Source: an uncultured Eubacteriales bacterium (GTDB lineage: Bacteria > Bacillota > Clostridia > Oscillospirales > CAG-272). From it: a stretch of 13,541 bases of DNA. Made by a program: the position numbers and the translations under genes. Shown in pieces: positions 5,927 through 12,626 of the stretch (the first letter of the stretch is position 1; the number at the start of each line of letters is the position of its first letter). Under the pieces are notes generated by a model. The model did not search any database. It was not told the origin of the DNA and saw only the letters and a program-made list of their open reading frames with translations. The stretch covers positions 1 to 13,541 of the forward strand of contig CAKSVM010000083.1 in the NCBI GenBank assembly GCA_934503195.1, read 5' to 3'.

Positions 5927-8140
5927 TCACCGCCCCGAAAGTCGTCCGACCTCAAAACAGTCGGAATCCGCGAGAGCCTTCAGCTCGTCGGCGCGAAGCG
6001 AAATCCGCGCGGCGATCCCGGCGCGGTTCTCAATGATCCCACATCCCGCTTCGAAAAGCTCACCCGCGCGAAGCGTCCGCACGTCAAGGCAGACCCCTTC
6101 GCCGAGATAATCGAGGAACGCCCCGATCTTCGGGTCGTATGAGATTCCGATCATCGGAATCCCCGTTCTCGCCGCGAAAATCAGCATATGAAGCCGCATT
6201 CCGACCGCTAACTCCGCGCCCGCGAGCAGTCCGCAGAGCTCGGAGGCCGTCAGTCCCGAGACGACGACTCCTCGCCCGGTCTTCGCGTGAAGCTCCCTTG
6301 TCACAACTCCGTCCTTCCCGGGGTGCATCGGGATGAAAACCGGAAGAAGTCCTCTCTCGACCGAGAGCGCGGCAATGTCGGCCGCCAGAAAGTCGGAAAG
6401 CTCGGGGCGGTCCTTCTCGCCGAAATTGTTCCCCGCCTTGACCGAGACGAGGAAATACTTCCCCGAGATCTTCTCGCGCCGCTTTATGTGCGCGACCCAC
6501 TCGGGCGTCGCGGGATCGAGTAAAAATGCCGGGTCGGCCGTGACGACCGGATTTCCGCCCGCGCCGATCGAGTCGGCCAGAAGCTTTGAGTCGGCCTCGC
6601 GGAAGCTGACGTAATCCGCGCTCTTTATAACCCCGGCCGCCATTTTTCGGCTCTTTTCCGAGACGAGCGGACCGAGTCCGTTCGCGTAGAGCATCAGCTT
6701 CAGCCCGCGCTTTTTCGCCATCCGCATTATCGTAACGTAGTAGTAGAGGCTCTTGCGGCTTGTCCCGTCCTGAAGAAGACTTCCTCCGCCCGAGATCAGG
6801 AGCTTCGCCCCGCGCATCTCACGCGCCACCGCCGGGATGTTGAAACGGTTCACGCATCTCACGCCGACGCCCGCCGCCGTCTTTTTCGGCGAGTTCGAAA
6901 GCACCGTGATCTTCGCGTCCGGGTTATTCCTGCGGATCCCGTCGATCATCGACGAGAGGAGCGAATCGTCGCCCATGTTGTCAAAGCCGTAGTAGCCCGA
7001 GATCAGGATCTCGCCGCGGCGGTAACGCTGATACGGAACCATTTTTGCGTAGGCCGCCATGTAATCGTCGGCCATCTTCGCGACCGAATAGCCGCGGATT
7101 ATCACCTCGCGTCCGAACGCGCCGAGCGATTCGCGTCCGCTTTTTTCCATATTGTAAAGCGCGCGGATATCATTTTCGAGATCCGAAGCCACGGGGAGCC
7201 GTTCCCCGCGGCAGCAGAAGTTGGTCGACTCGGACAGGGCGAGCTTTTCGGGAGTCAGGATTCCGATGTATCCCTGCGCCCCGGCGAGGATGACCGGCTT
7301 TTCCATGCTCATCGCCTCCAGCGCGGCGCGCGAGACTCCGGCAAAGCAGTCTCCGGTCGAGATAAGCTCGGCGACATCGGTCCGCGCCCCGGTAAGCTTA
7401 ATAACCTCGCGCCCGAGCTTTGAGTTGACCTCCGAAACCCGCGCCGAAAGCTTATCGAACGCCGTTCCGCCGCCAACCATCAGGATTTCAAGCCCCGGAA
7501 TGTCGGAGAGCCTTTCGGCCGCGTCGCAGAGCAGGAACCCGGTCAGCGCGGCCTCGGTGTCGATGCGGCTGACGTAGACGACGCGGAATCTGTCCTTTTC
7601 GAGTCCGAACTCGCGGATTTCGGCCGACGCGTCGACGTTTTTCGAGAACCGCTCAGTGTCGATTCCGTTGATCGTTATCGAGATGTTGTCGGACGGAAAA
7701 TGATAGGAATCGATTAGATACTGCTTTATGTCGCAGCTGACCGCGACGGCACGCTCGCCCCAGTCGGTCGCGCGGGAGAGGAGCGCGTCGACCTTGTAGA
7801 CCCCGTGAGTCGACGTGATGAAGCGGAATTTCAGCCGCCTCTCGAGAAGCCCGCAGATGAAGGCCGGAATCCGGGCGTGCGCGTGGACGATGTCGAATTT
7901 TTCGGCTTTTATCAGCTTGTAGAGTCCGTTGTAGCTCTTTATGAGCGCGGCGGGCGATTTTGTGTGAAGCGGGAGCTTTACGTGGCGGACGCCGCACTTT
8001 TCGAGAGTCTTTTCATAGACTCCGCCGTTCGAGGCGACGGTGACGTCGACTCCGCGCGCGGCGAGCTCCCGGCAGAGCTCGACGACGTGAGTTTCCGCGC
8101 CGCCGATTTCGAGTCCCATCAGTGTCATTAAAATCTTCAT
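5927..8140 (-). CDS. Fused GT4 glycosyltransferase and CsaB-type polysaccharide pyruvyl transferase
   Basis: A 737-residue two-domain enzyme. Residues 1 to about 365 are a GT-B glycosyltransferase: glycine-rich GLEIGGAETHV start, HAHAR and STHGVYK in the acceptor half, and GVSRAALEAMSMEKPVI as the donor-site motif, which keeps only the second glutamate of the usual EX7E. From about 375 (GEILISGYYGFDNMGDD) to 710 it is a polysaccharide pyruvyl transferase of the CsaB type, with GGGSLLQD and the conserved GMRLH (657-661). CsaB enzymes place pyruvate ketals on secondary cell-wall polymers, which anchor SLH-domain proteins. The fusion may add and then pyruvylate a sugar at the membrane. The ATG at 8140 is chosen because an in-frame upstream start at 8194 lies between the -35 and -10 boxes. 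No internal start with a ribosome site is seen at the junction. Confidence 0.88.
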   Translation of the reverse strand: MKILMTLMGLEIGGAETHVVELCRELAARGVDVTVASNGGVYEKTLEKCGVRHVKLPLHTKSPAALIKSYNGLYKLIKAEKFDIVHAHARIPAFICGLLERRLKFRFITSTHGVYKVDALLSRATDWGERAVAVSCDIKQYLIDSYHFPSDNISITINGIDTERFSKNVDASAEIREFGLEKDRFRVVYVSRIDTEAALTGFLLCDAAERLSDIPGLEILMVGGGTAFDKLSARVSEVNSKLGREVIKLTGARTDVAELISTGDCFAGVSRAALEAMSMEKPVILAGAQGYIGILTPEKLALSESTNFCCRGERLPVASDLENDIRALYNMEKSGRESLGAFGREVIIRGYSVAKMADDYMAAYAKMVPYQRYRRGEILISGYYGFDNMGDDSLLSSMIDGIRRNNPDAKITVLSNSPKKTAAGVGVRCVNRFNIPAVAREMRGAKLLISGGGSLLQDGTSRKSLYYYVTIMRMAKKRGLKLMLYANGLGPLVSEKSRKMAAGVIKSADYVSFREADSKLLADSIGAGGNPVVTADPAFLLDPATPEWVAHIKRREKISGKYFLVSVKAGNNFGEKDRPELSDFLAADIAALSVERGLLPVFIPMHPGKDGVVTRELHAKTGRGVVVSGLTASELCGLLAGAELAVGMRLHMLIFAARTGIPMIGISYDPKIGAFLDYLGEGVCLDVRTLRAGELFEAGCGIIENRAGIAARISLRADELKALADSDCFEVGRLSGR

Positions 8141-8184
8141 TATATTAAAAATCCCTTCGTGGGTGAATTGATCAACACAGATAT

Positions 8185-8213
8185 ATTGTATCATAAAACA
8201 GACAATAAGTCAA
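8185..8213 (-). promoter_or_regulatory. Promoter of the glycosyltransferase-permease operon
   Basis: On the minus strand, TTGACT (8213-8208) and TACAAT (8190-8185) are separated by 17 bases. The expected start site is near 8178, leaving a leader of about 38 bases before the ATG at 8140. It diverges from the mcsA promoter. Confidence 0.8.
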
Positions 8214-8220
8214 CCGGAAT

Positions 8221-8235
8221 GGAAAAATTTTTTCC
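8221..8235. promoter_or_regulatory. A/T-tract palindrome between divergent promoters
   Basis: GGAAAAA-T-TTTTTCC is a perfect 7-1-7 palindrome just upstream of the leftward -35 box and about 40 bp upstream of the rightward -10 box. It may be a bent or UP-like element, or a regulator site shared by both promoters. The function is inferred from position only. Confidence 0.35.
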
Positions 8236-8236
8236 T

Positions 8237-8288
8237 GTTACCTGATTCGACCGATTTCTCGCGCGGAATATGGTAAAATTTAGGTAAC
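8237..8288. promoter_or_regulatory. Inverted repeat GTTACCT/AGGTAAC flanking the mcsA promoter
   Basis: GTTACCT (8237-8243) and AGGTAAC (8282-8288) are perfect 7-bp complements, 45 bp apart centre to centre. One lies upstream of the -35 region and one at the start site. This arrangement suits a repressor binding both half-sites. No CtsR heptad repeat is present in this region. Confidence 0.4.
8271..8279 (+). promoter_or_regulatory. mcsA promoter, extended -10
   Basis: TGGTAAAAT is an extended -10 (TG-N-TAAAAT). At 16-18 bases upstream only poor -35 matches exist (for example CCGATT at 8251-8256), so the extended -10 or an activator probably matters. The -10 and the next bases match the promoter of the zinc-ribbon gene closely. 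Confidence 0.6.
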
Positions 8289-8312
8289 GCTAAAAATCAA
8301 AGGAGATTAAAA

Positions 8313-8606
8313 ATGAACGACAAAACCTGCCCGATATGTAACGGCGTCGGCGACCGCCCCGGCTGTCCCGAATGCTATACGACATTCGAGGAAAATTTCG
8401 CGTCCGCGCTCGCCGCGCTCTACGGAACGCCGACTCACCGCGGACACCTTCCCCGCCGCTTTGACGAGAAGACGAAACGCGAACGCCGCGCGGCCGAGCT
8501 CCGGAGCGAACTCTCGGCGGCGATCAGGAGCGAGGATTTCGAGCGCGCCTGCACACTGCGCGACGCGCTCCGCGAGCTGGAGGTGAAGGAAAATGTCATG
8601 GTATGA
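8313..8606 (+). CDS. mcsA: Half-length McsA-like protein (zinc knuckle plus UVR motif)
   Basis: A 97-residue protein matching only the C-terminal half of McsA, which is about 180 residues in Bacillus. It has CPIC (6-9) and CPEC (18-21), corresponding to the second McsA zinc finger with a shortened loop; the first finger is missing. Residues about 69-90 (AIRSEDFERACTLRDALRELE) form a UVR motif, the type that contacts ClpC, and the ClpC M-domain here has nearly the same motif. In known systems McsA activates the arginine kinase McsB and acts as a ClpC adaptor. AAAGGAG lies seven bases before the ATG. It overlaps mcsB by 14 bases. No CtsR gene precedes it in the window; upstream is a divergent cell-wall operon. 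Confidence 0.82.
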   Translation: MNDKTCPICNGVGDRPGCPECYTTFEENFASALAALYGTPTHRGHLPRRFDEKTKRERRAAELRSELSAAIRSEDFERACTLRDALRELEVKENVMV

Positions 8607-9555
8607 CTCCGCCGGACGCGAAAGCGACGTGATTCTCGGAAGCTCGGTAACCCTTATACGCAATCCCGAAAGGACGCCCTTCCCCGGAAAGGATCCCGAA
8701 AAGGACGCGGAGATTATCTCAAAGCTCGCCTCAGCTTTTGCCGACGCGGGACTCCAGACCTATGACATCTCGTCGATTGGCGACGCGGCTCTTAAGGTCT
8801 TCGCCGAAAAGCGGCTGATCGACCGCGACGTTTCGGGATCGGGACTTCTGCTTCTCGATGAGGAGCGCGGGATCTCGATCACGCTCGGCGTCCGCGACCA
8901 TGTGCGGATTAAGACGCTCGGAAGCGGCGAATCGCTCGAGGAATGCCTCGAAACCGCCTTCGGATACGAAAAAATGCTCGACGATAAATTCGAGTTCGCC
9001 TATTCCGAATCGCTCGGATACCTGACCTCCGATCCGTCGTTTCTCGGGAGCGCGGCGGGATTTTCGCTGATCGCGCACCTCCCGGCGAGCGGGAGAAATG
9101 TGTCAGCGAGCCGCTTTGTCAGCGTCGAACGGCTTCCGGGCGAGCTTTTCAGAATAAGCTCGCCGCCGTATCCGGGGATCACCGAAAAGGAGCAGATTGA
9201 ACGACTTCTGGTATCAGCCGGGAAGCTCGCCTCGTCCGAACGCGCCGAGAGGGCGAAGCTCCGCGCCGATTCAATGAAGCTCTGCGACCGCGTGATGCGG
9301 GCAAAGGGGATTCTTTCAAACGCGCTTCTGATGCCGCGAGAGGAATTCACGCGGCTCTGGAGCGATCTGCGGCTCGGCGCGGTCTCGGGATTTCCGGAGC
9401 TTCTATCGCCCGAGGAGCTCGGCGGGATCTTCATATCGGCGATGCCGGCCTGCCTTCCGCCCGACAGTGATGAGGACGCCGCGAGAGCCTCGATGCTCAG
9501 ACGCAGGCTTGAACGGCGCGCCGCCGTGCGGCGCACCGTCCCGGAGCTGATCTGA
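8593..9555 (+). CDS. mcsB: McsB homologue, predicted catalytically dead arginine kinase
   Basis: A 320-residue protein of the ATP:guanido phosphotransferase fold, somewhat shorter than Bacillus McsB. The family is recognisable from SDVILGSSVTLIRN, DHVRIK, GYLTSDP and LSNALLM, compared with SSRIRLARN, NEEDHIRIQ, GYLTSCP and LSNCRMI. Active-site residues are replaced: the two ATP-binding arginines of SSRIR become S18 and T20, the catalytic NEED becomes GVRD (99-102), the reactive cysteine becomes D147, and the GTGLR arginine becomes G156. The RGxxGE loop reads RFVSVE. The RDxxRA phosphoarginine-sensing motif reads EDAARA (293-298). The fold looks intact and the frame is open, so it is probably a retained scaffold or adaptor for ClpC. 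GGAGGTG (8579-8585), seven bases before the ATG and inside mcsA, fixes the start. Confidence 0.85.
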   Translation: MSWYDSAGRESDVILGSSVTLIRNPERTPFPGKDPEKDAEIISKLASAFADAGLQTYDISSIGDAALKVFAEKRLIDRDVSGSGLLLLDEERGISITLGVRDHVRIKTLGSGESLEECLETAFGYEKMLDDKFEFAYSESLGYLTSDPSFLGSAAGFSLIAHLPASGRNVSASRFVSVERLPGELFRISSPPYPGITEKEQIERLLVSAGKLASSERAERAKLRADSMKLCDRVMRAKGILSNALLMPREEFTRLWSDLRLGAVSGFPELLSPEELGGIFISAMPACLPPDSDEDAARASMLRRRLERRAAVRRTVPELI

Positions 9556-9611
9556 GAAAATTTTCGCCGGGGCGGAATAAGACGGCGGTAACCGGTGAAT
9601 AATGGAAACGC

Positions 9612-9831
9612 GAGAGAGGCGCGGCCGCTTCGCGTCCGCGCAGGCCGCCCCCTGCGGGGCGGCCTGCCGCCGCGCGCGTGTATCGCACCGCAAAAATCCG
9701 GAAGTTCTCCCCCGCGCGCGGAAGTTTGTCCCTGCCCGCGCGGCAGCGTTTTGCAAAATTCCCGAAATTCTCCCCCGCGCGGTGTGCCCCCCCGGCGCGG
9801 CGAAGCCGCGCCCGCCCCCGACGGGGGCGGC
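9612..9831. repeat. GC-rich hairpin and repeat block between mcsB and clpC
   Basis: The 326 bases between mcsB and clpC hold no credible gene. They contain a perfect 11-bp hairpin with arms CAGGCCGCCCC and GGGGCGGCCTG and a four-base loop (about 9640-9665). Three related units of the form GAARTTYTCCCCCGCGCG lie near 9701, 9721 and 9764; the copies at 9690-9718 and 9753-9781 match at 26 of 29 positions. Two adjacent hairpins follow near 9795-9831: GGCGCGGC-GAA-GCCGCGCC and CCGCCCCC-GAC-GGGGGCGG. No clear promoter or T-run is seen. The block may attenuate or process the mcsB-clpC transcript, or be an inserted repeat element. Confidence 0.7.
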
Positions 9832-9881
9832 TCCTCCGTCACCCCCACCAGGCCTCAAAGGCTGTGAAAGGTTGTGAAAAC

Positions 9882-12302
9882 TTGCCCGAAAGCTTTACCG
9901 GCAAGGCCAAAAACGCCCTTGCCCACGCACAGAAACTCGCGTCCGAACTCGGCCATACCTATATCGGCAGCGAACATCTCCTCCTCGCCCTCGCGCTCGA
10001 AAACGAGAGCGTCGCCTGCCGCCTCCTCGAATCCCGCGGAATCTCAGGCGAAAAACTCAAACGGTCGATCATCGACCGCGTCGGTAAGGGCGACCCCACA
10101 AAGCTCCACGCCGATGATATGACTCCCCGCGTCCGCCTCGTGATCGAAAACTCCGCCGCGTGGTCGGCCAGAACAAATACCTCTGGAATCGGCACCGAAC
10201 ACCTCCTGCTGGCTCTCCTCTCCGAACCCGACTGCGTAGCCGTAACCCTCGTCGAGGAGTCCGGTGCCGATCCCGACGAACTCATCGCCGACGCCGAACG
10301 CTTCATCGGCTCGGTAATCGACCGCCCTGAACGCCGCCCTCCGAAGGCCGCCACGATAACCAAACTCCGCGACGCCCCTTCCCTTACCCAGTACGGACGC
10401 GACCTCACAGCCGCCGCCCGCGAACGTAAGCTTGATCCCGTAATCGGCCGCGAGGACGAGACCGAACGTCTCATCGGAATCCTCTCCCGCCGCACCAAAA
10501 ACAATCCCTGCCTCATCGGCGAGCCCGGAGTCGGTAAAACCGCCGTCGTCGAAGGCCTCGCTCTCAGAATTGCCGCCGGAAACGTCCCCGATACCCTCGC
10601 CGGACGCACGATAATCACACTCGACATTCCCTCGATGATCGCCGGAGCCAAATACCGCGGCGAATTCGAGGAGCGCATGAAAGCCGTCATGGCCGAAACC
10701 GCCAAAAATCCCTCGGTCATTCTTTTCGTCGACGAACTCCATACAATCATCGGCGCGGGCGCGGCCGAGGGCGCGGTCGACGCCGCGAATATACTGAAAC
10801 CAGCTCTCGCGCGCGGCGAAATCCAGATGATCGGCGCGACAACCACCGAGGAATTCCGCGCCAAAATCGAAAAGGATTCCGCGCTCGAACGCCGGTTCCA
10901 GTCGGTCGTCGTCGGCGAACCCTCGCCCGAAGAGGCTCTTCAGATCCTCCGCGGCCTTAGAAGCCGCTACGAGGCGCATCACAAAATCACAATCACCGAC
11001 GAGGCGATCGACGCCGCCGTCCGGCTCTCGGTCCGCTACCTCGGCGACCGGTTTCTCCCCGACAAGGCGATCGACTTAATCGACGAGGCCGCGTCGAAAA
11101 AGCATATCTCGTCCGCCGACCCGCCCGAGCTTCTGAAAGAGGAGGAAAAACTCCGCGCCGTCACTCTGGACAAGGAAAACGCCATCCGCGCACAGGACTT
11201 CGAAAAGGCCGCCCGGCTCCGCGACACCGAACACAAATTAAAGCGCGAGATAAGCGAAAAACGCCTCTGCCTTCCGAAATCCCGCCCCGCGATCGGTGAG
11301 GAGGAGATAGCCGACGTCGTCACCGCGTGGACCGGAATCCCGGTCAAAAAACTCGCGAGCGAGGAGAACGAAAAGCTTAAGAATCTCGCAGAAATTCTGA
11401 AATCCCGCGTAATAGGTCAGGACGAGGCCGTCGAGGCGGTCGCCGCCGCGATAAAACGCGGCCGGATCGGCCTTCGCGACCCGAACCGCCCGATCGGCTC
11501 CTTCCTCTTTCTGGGGCCGACCGGAGTCGGCAAAACCGAACTCGCCAAGGCTCTCGCCGAAAGTCTATTCGGCTCCGACGACGCGATGATCAGATTCGAT
11601 ATGTCGGAATTCATGGAGAAACATTCGGTATCGAAGCTGATCGGCTCCCCGCCCGGCTACGTCGGCTACGGCGACGGCGGTCAGCTGACCGGAAGAATCC
11701 GCCGCAAGCCCTATTCGGTCGTCCTCTTTGACGAAATCGAAAAGGCGCATCCCGACGTTTTCGACCTCCTTTTGCAGATTCTCGAGGACGGAACCCTGTC
11801 CGATTCCGAGGGACGCCGCGCGAATTTCTCGAATTCCGTCGTCATCATGACCTCAAACGTCGGTGCGAGAAGCATAATCGAGCCGAAACGACTCGGATTC
11901 ACGCCGTCCGGAGGCGCGACCGTGAACGACGCCCTCCGCGAAACCTTCAAACCCGAGTTCTTAAACCGGATTGACGAGATCATCACATTCCACAGTCTCT
12001 CGCCCGAAAGCACCGCGAAGATCGCGAAGGTCATGCTGGGAATCGTGGTAAACCGCGTCCGTGCGCTCGGATACGACGTCGAACTTTCCCCGGATGTCGC
12101 CGAAAACCTCGGAGCCGAAGGCTCGGACGAAAAGAACGGCGCGCGGCCGTTAAGACGGCTGATCACGCGGAAAGTCGAGGACAGCTTCGCCGCCGGACTG
12201 CTTTCGGGCGTAATAAAGCCGGGCGATAAACTGCTTCTGACCTTTGAAAACGGTCAGGCCGCGTGGAAAAAGATTGACAATCAACCAGACACGGACTCCT
12301 GA
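9882..12302 (+). CDS. clpC: ClpC, AAA+ unfoldase of the ClpCP protease
   Basis: An 806-residue Hsp100 ATPase that unfolds proteins for ClpP in the cytoplasm. Two Clp N repeats cover 1 to about 145, with GSEH (E31) and GTEH (E106), the positions that bind phosphoarginine in Bacillus ClpC. D1 has Walker A GEPGVGKT (213-220) and Walker B LFVDELH (D284, E285). A coiled M-domain with a UVR motif spans about 417-460. D2 has Walker A GPTGVGKT (545-552) and Walker B LFDEIEKAHP (615-624). LGF (671-673) is the probable ClpP-docking loop. The start is taken as TTG 9882 (LPESFTGKAKNAL aligns with the usual N-terminus), with AAAGG ten bases upstream; GTG 9864 is possible. The reading frame stays open upstream through GC-rich repeats, but that extension is not ClpC-like. 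Confidence 0.93.
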   Translation: MPESFTGKAKNALAHAQKLASELGHTYIGSEHLLLALALENESVACRLLESRGISGEKLKRSIIDRVGKGDPTKLHADDMTPRVRLVIENSAAWSARTNTSGIGTEHLLLALLSEPDCVAVTLVEESGADPDELIADAERFIGSVIDRPERRPPKAATITKLRDAPSLTQYGRDLTAAARERKLDPVIGREDETERLIGILSRRTKNNPCLIGEPGVGKTAVVEGLALRIAAGNVPDTLAGRTIITLDIPSMIAGAKYRGEFEERMKAVMAETAKNPSVILFVDELHTIIGAGAAEGAVDAANILKPALARGEIQMIGATTTEEFRAKIEKDSALERRFQSVVVGEPSPEEALQILRGLRSRYEAHHKITITDEAIDAAVRLSVRYLGDRFLPDKAIDLIDEAASKKHISSADPPELLKEEEKLRAVTLDKENAIRAQDFEKAARLRDTEHKLKREISEKRLCLPKSRPAIGEEEIADVVTAWTGIPVKKLASEENEKLKNLAEILKSRVIGQDEAVEAVAAAIKRGRIGLRDPNRPIGSFLFLGPTGVGKTELAKALAESLFGSDDAMIRFDMSEFMEKHSVSKLIGSPPGYVGYGDGGQLTGRIRRKPYSVVLFDEIEKAHPDVFDLLLQILEDGTLSDSEGRRANFSNSVVIMTSNVGARSIIEPKRLGFTPSGGATVNDALRETFKPEFLNRIDEIITFHSLSPESTAKIAKVMLGIVVNRVRALGYDVELSPDVAENLGAEGSDEKNGARPLRRLITRKVEDSFAAGLLSGVIKPGDKLLLTFENGQAAWKKIDNQPDTDS

Positions 12303-12474
12303 CCGCTCCGGCAGCCGCACACGCGAAAAGCAGGGGACGTCCTGCGCCGCACTGATTTACCGCGCTATCTCCCGGCGGCGGGACATTTCTGATCTTTGAA
12401 ACTCTCCTGCCGCGTGGAAAAAGCCGAATTAACATTAAATCCGATGTGAGTTCACAAATCGTTTCAGAAACTTA
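12303..12474. other. Intergenic region after clpC
   Basis: No gene is seen. There is a small GCAGG/CCTGC hairpin at 12330-12345 and a short CCCG/CGGG stem near 12371-12382 followed by a T-poor stretch; neither is a convincing terminator. TGTGA-GT-TCACA (12445-12456) is a perfect palindrome about 20 bp upstream of the next -35 box and could be a regulator site; its two-base centre is shorter than the six-base centre of a CRP site. Confidence 0.5.
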
Positions 12475-12512
12475 TTGCCGAGTTCATATAAAAAAGGTAA
12501 AATATTAGGTAA
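12475..12512 (+). promoter_or_regulatory. Promoter of the zinc-ribbon gene with shared GGTAA motif
   Basis: TTGCCG (12475-12480) and TAAAAT (12498-12503) have a 17-base spacer. GGTAAAATATTAGGTAA (12496-12512) matches GGTAAAATTTAGGTAA at the mcsA promoter (8272-8287) except for one inserted A. Both hold two GGTAA direct repeats, 12 bp apart here and 11 bp apart at mcsA, overlapping -10 and the start site. Confidence 0.65.
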
Positions 12513-12515
12513 GAA

Positions 12516-12580
12516 GCGGCGGCCGATCCAAGGGATACGCGAATCGGCGGTCCGGTAAACACCGGACTTTTCAAAGCCGC
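12516..12580 (+). promoter_or_regulatory. Possible structured leader (three-way junction)
   Basis: The transcript leader can fold as three helices. P1 pairs GCGGC (12516-12520) with GCCGC (12576-12580). P2 pairs GCCGAT (12522-12527) with ATCGGC (12543-12548). P3 pairs GTCCGGT (12550-12556) with ACCGGAC (12561-12567), followed by TTTT. The last hairpin could be a weak attenuator. It matches no riboswitch consensus I know. Confidence 0.4.
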
Positions 12581-12626
12581 GATGAAATGACGACAAAGCA
12601 ACCGAAATGAACCGGAGGTAATTAAA

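Noticed and set aside
8141..8194. Longer N-terminus of the glycosyltransferase fusion starting at 8194
   Set aside because: That codon lies between the -35 and -10 boxes of the operon promoter, so it would not be transcribed. MKILMTLMGLEIGG is the usual GT-B start.
8201..8213. CtsR-like heptad (AGTCAA) upstream of mcsA
   Set aside because: Only one good half-site is present. The nearby AGACAA is offset by 8 bases, not the 10 needed, and AGTCAA is the -35 box of the leftward promoter.
9690..9781. Repeat units in the mcsB-clpC gap as a CRISPR array
   Set aside because: The units differ, have unequal spacing and no unique spacers, and no cas genes are nearby.
9000..9858. Long antisense ORFs opposite mcsB and its downstream region
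   Set aside because: They are shadows of GC-rich coding sequence, with compositional bias and no recognisable domains.
9595..9877. Small overlapping ORFs in the mcsB-clpC gap
   Set aside because: They are low-complexity, Arg/Pro/Ala-rich, open in several frames because of GC content, and have no ribosome sites.
9678..9881. N-terminal extension of ClpC reading into the GC-rich repeats (start at 9678)
   Set aside because: The extra 68 residues are Arg/Pro/Ala-rich translations of the repeat block, have no ClpC counterpart and lack a ribosome site. The family N-terminus begins at the TTG at 9882.
10044..10982. Long antisense ORFs opposite clpC
   Set aside because: They mirror a highly conserved gene in complementary frames, with no ribosome site or domain.
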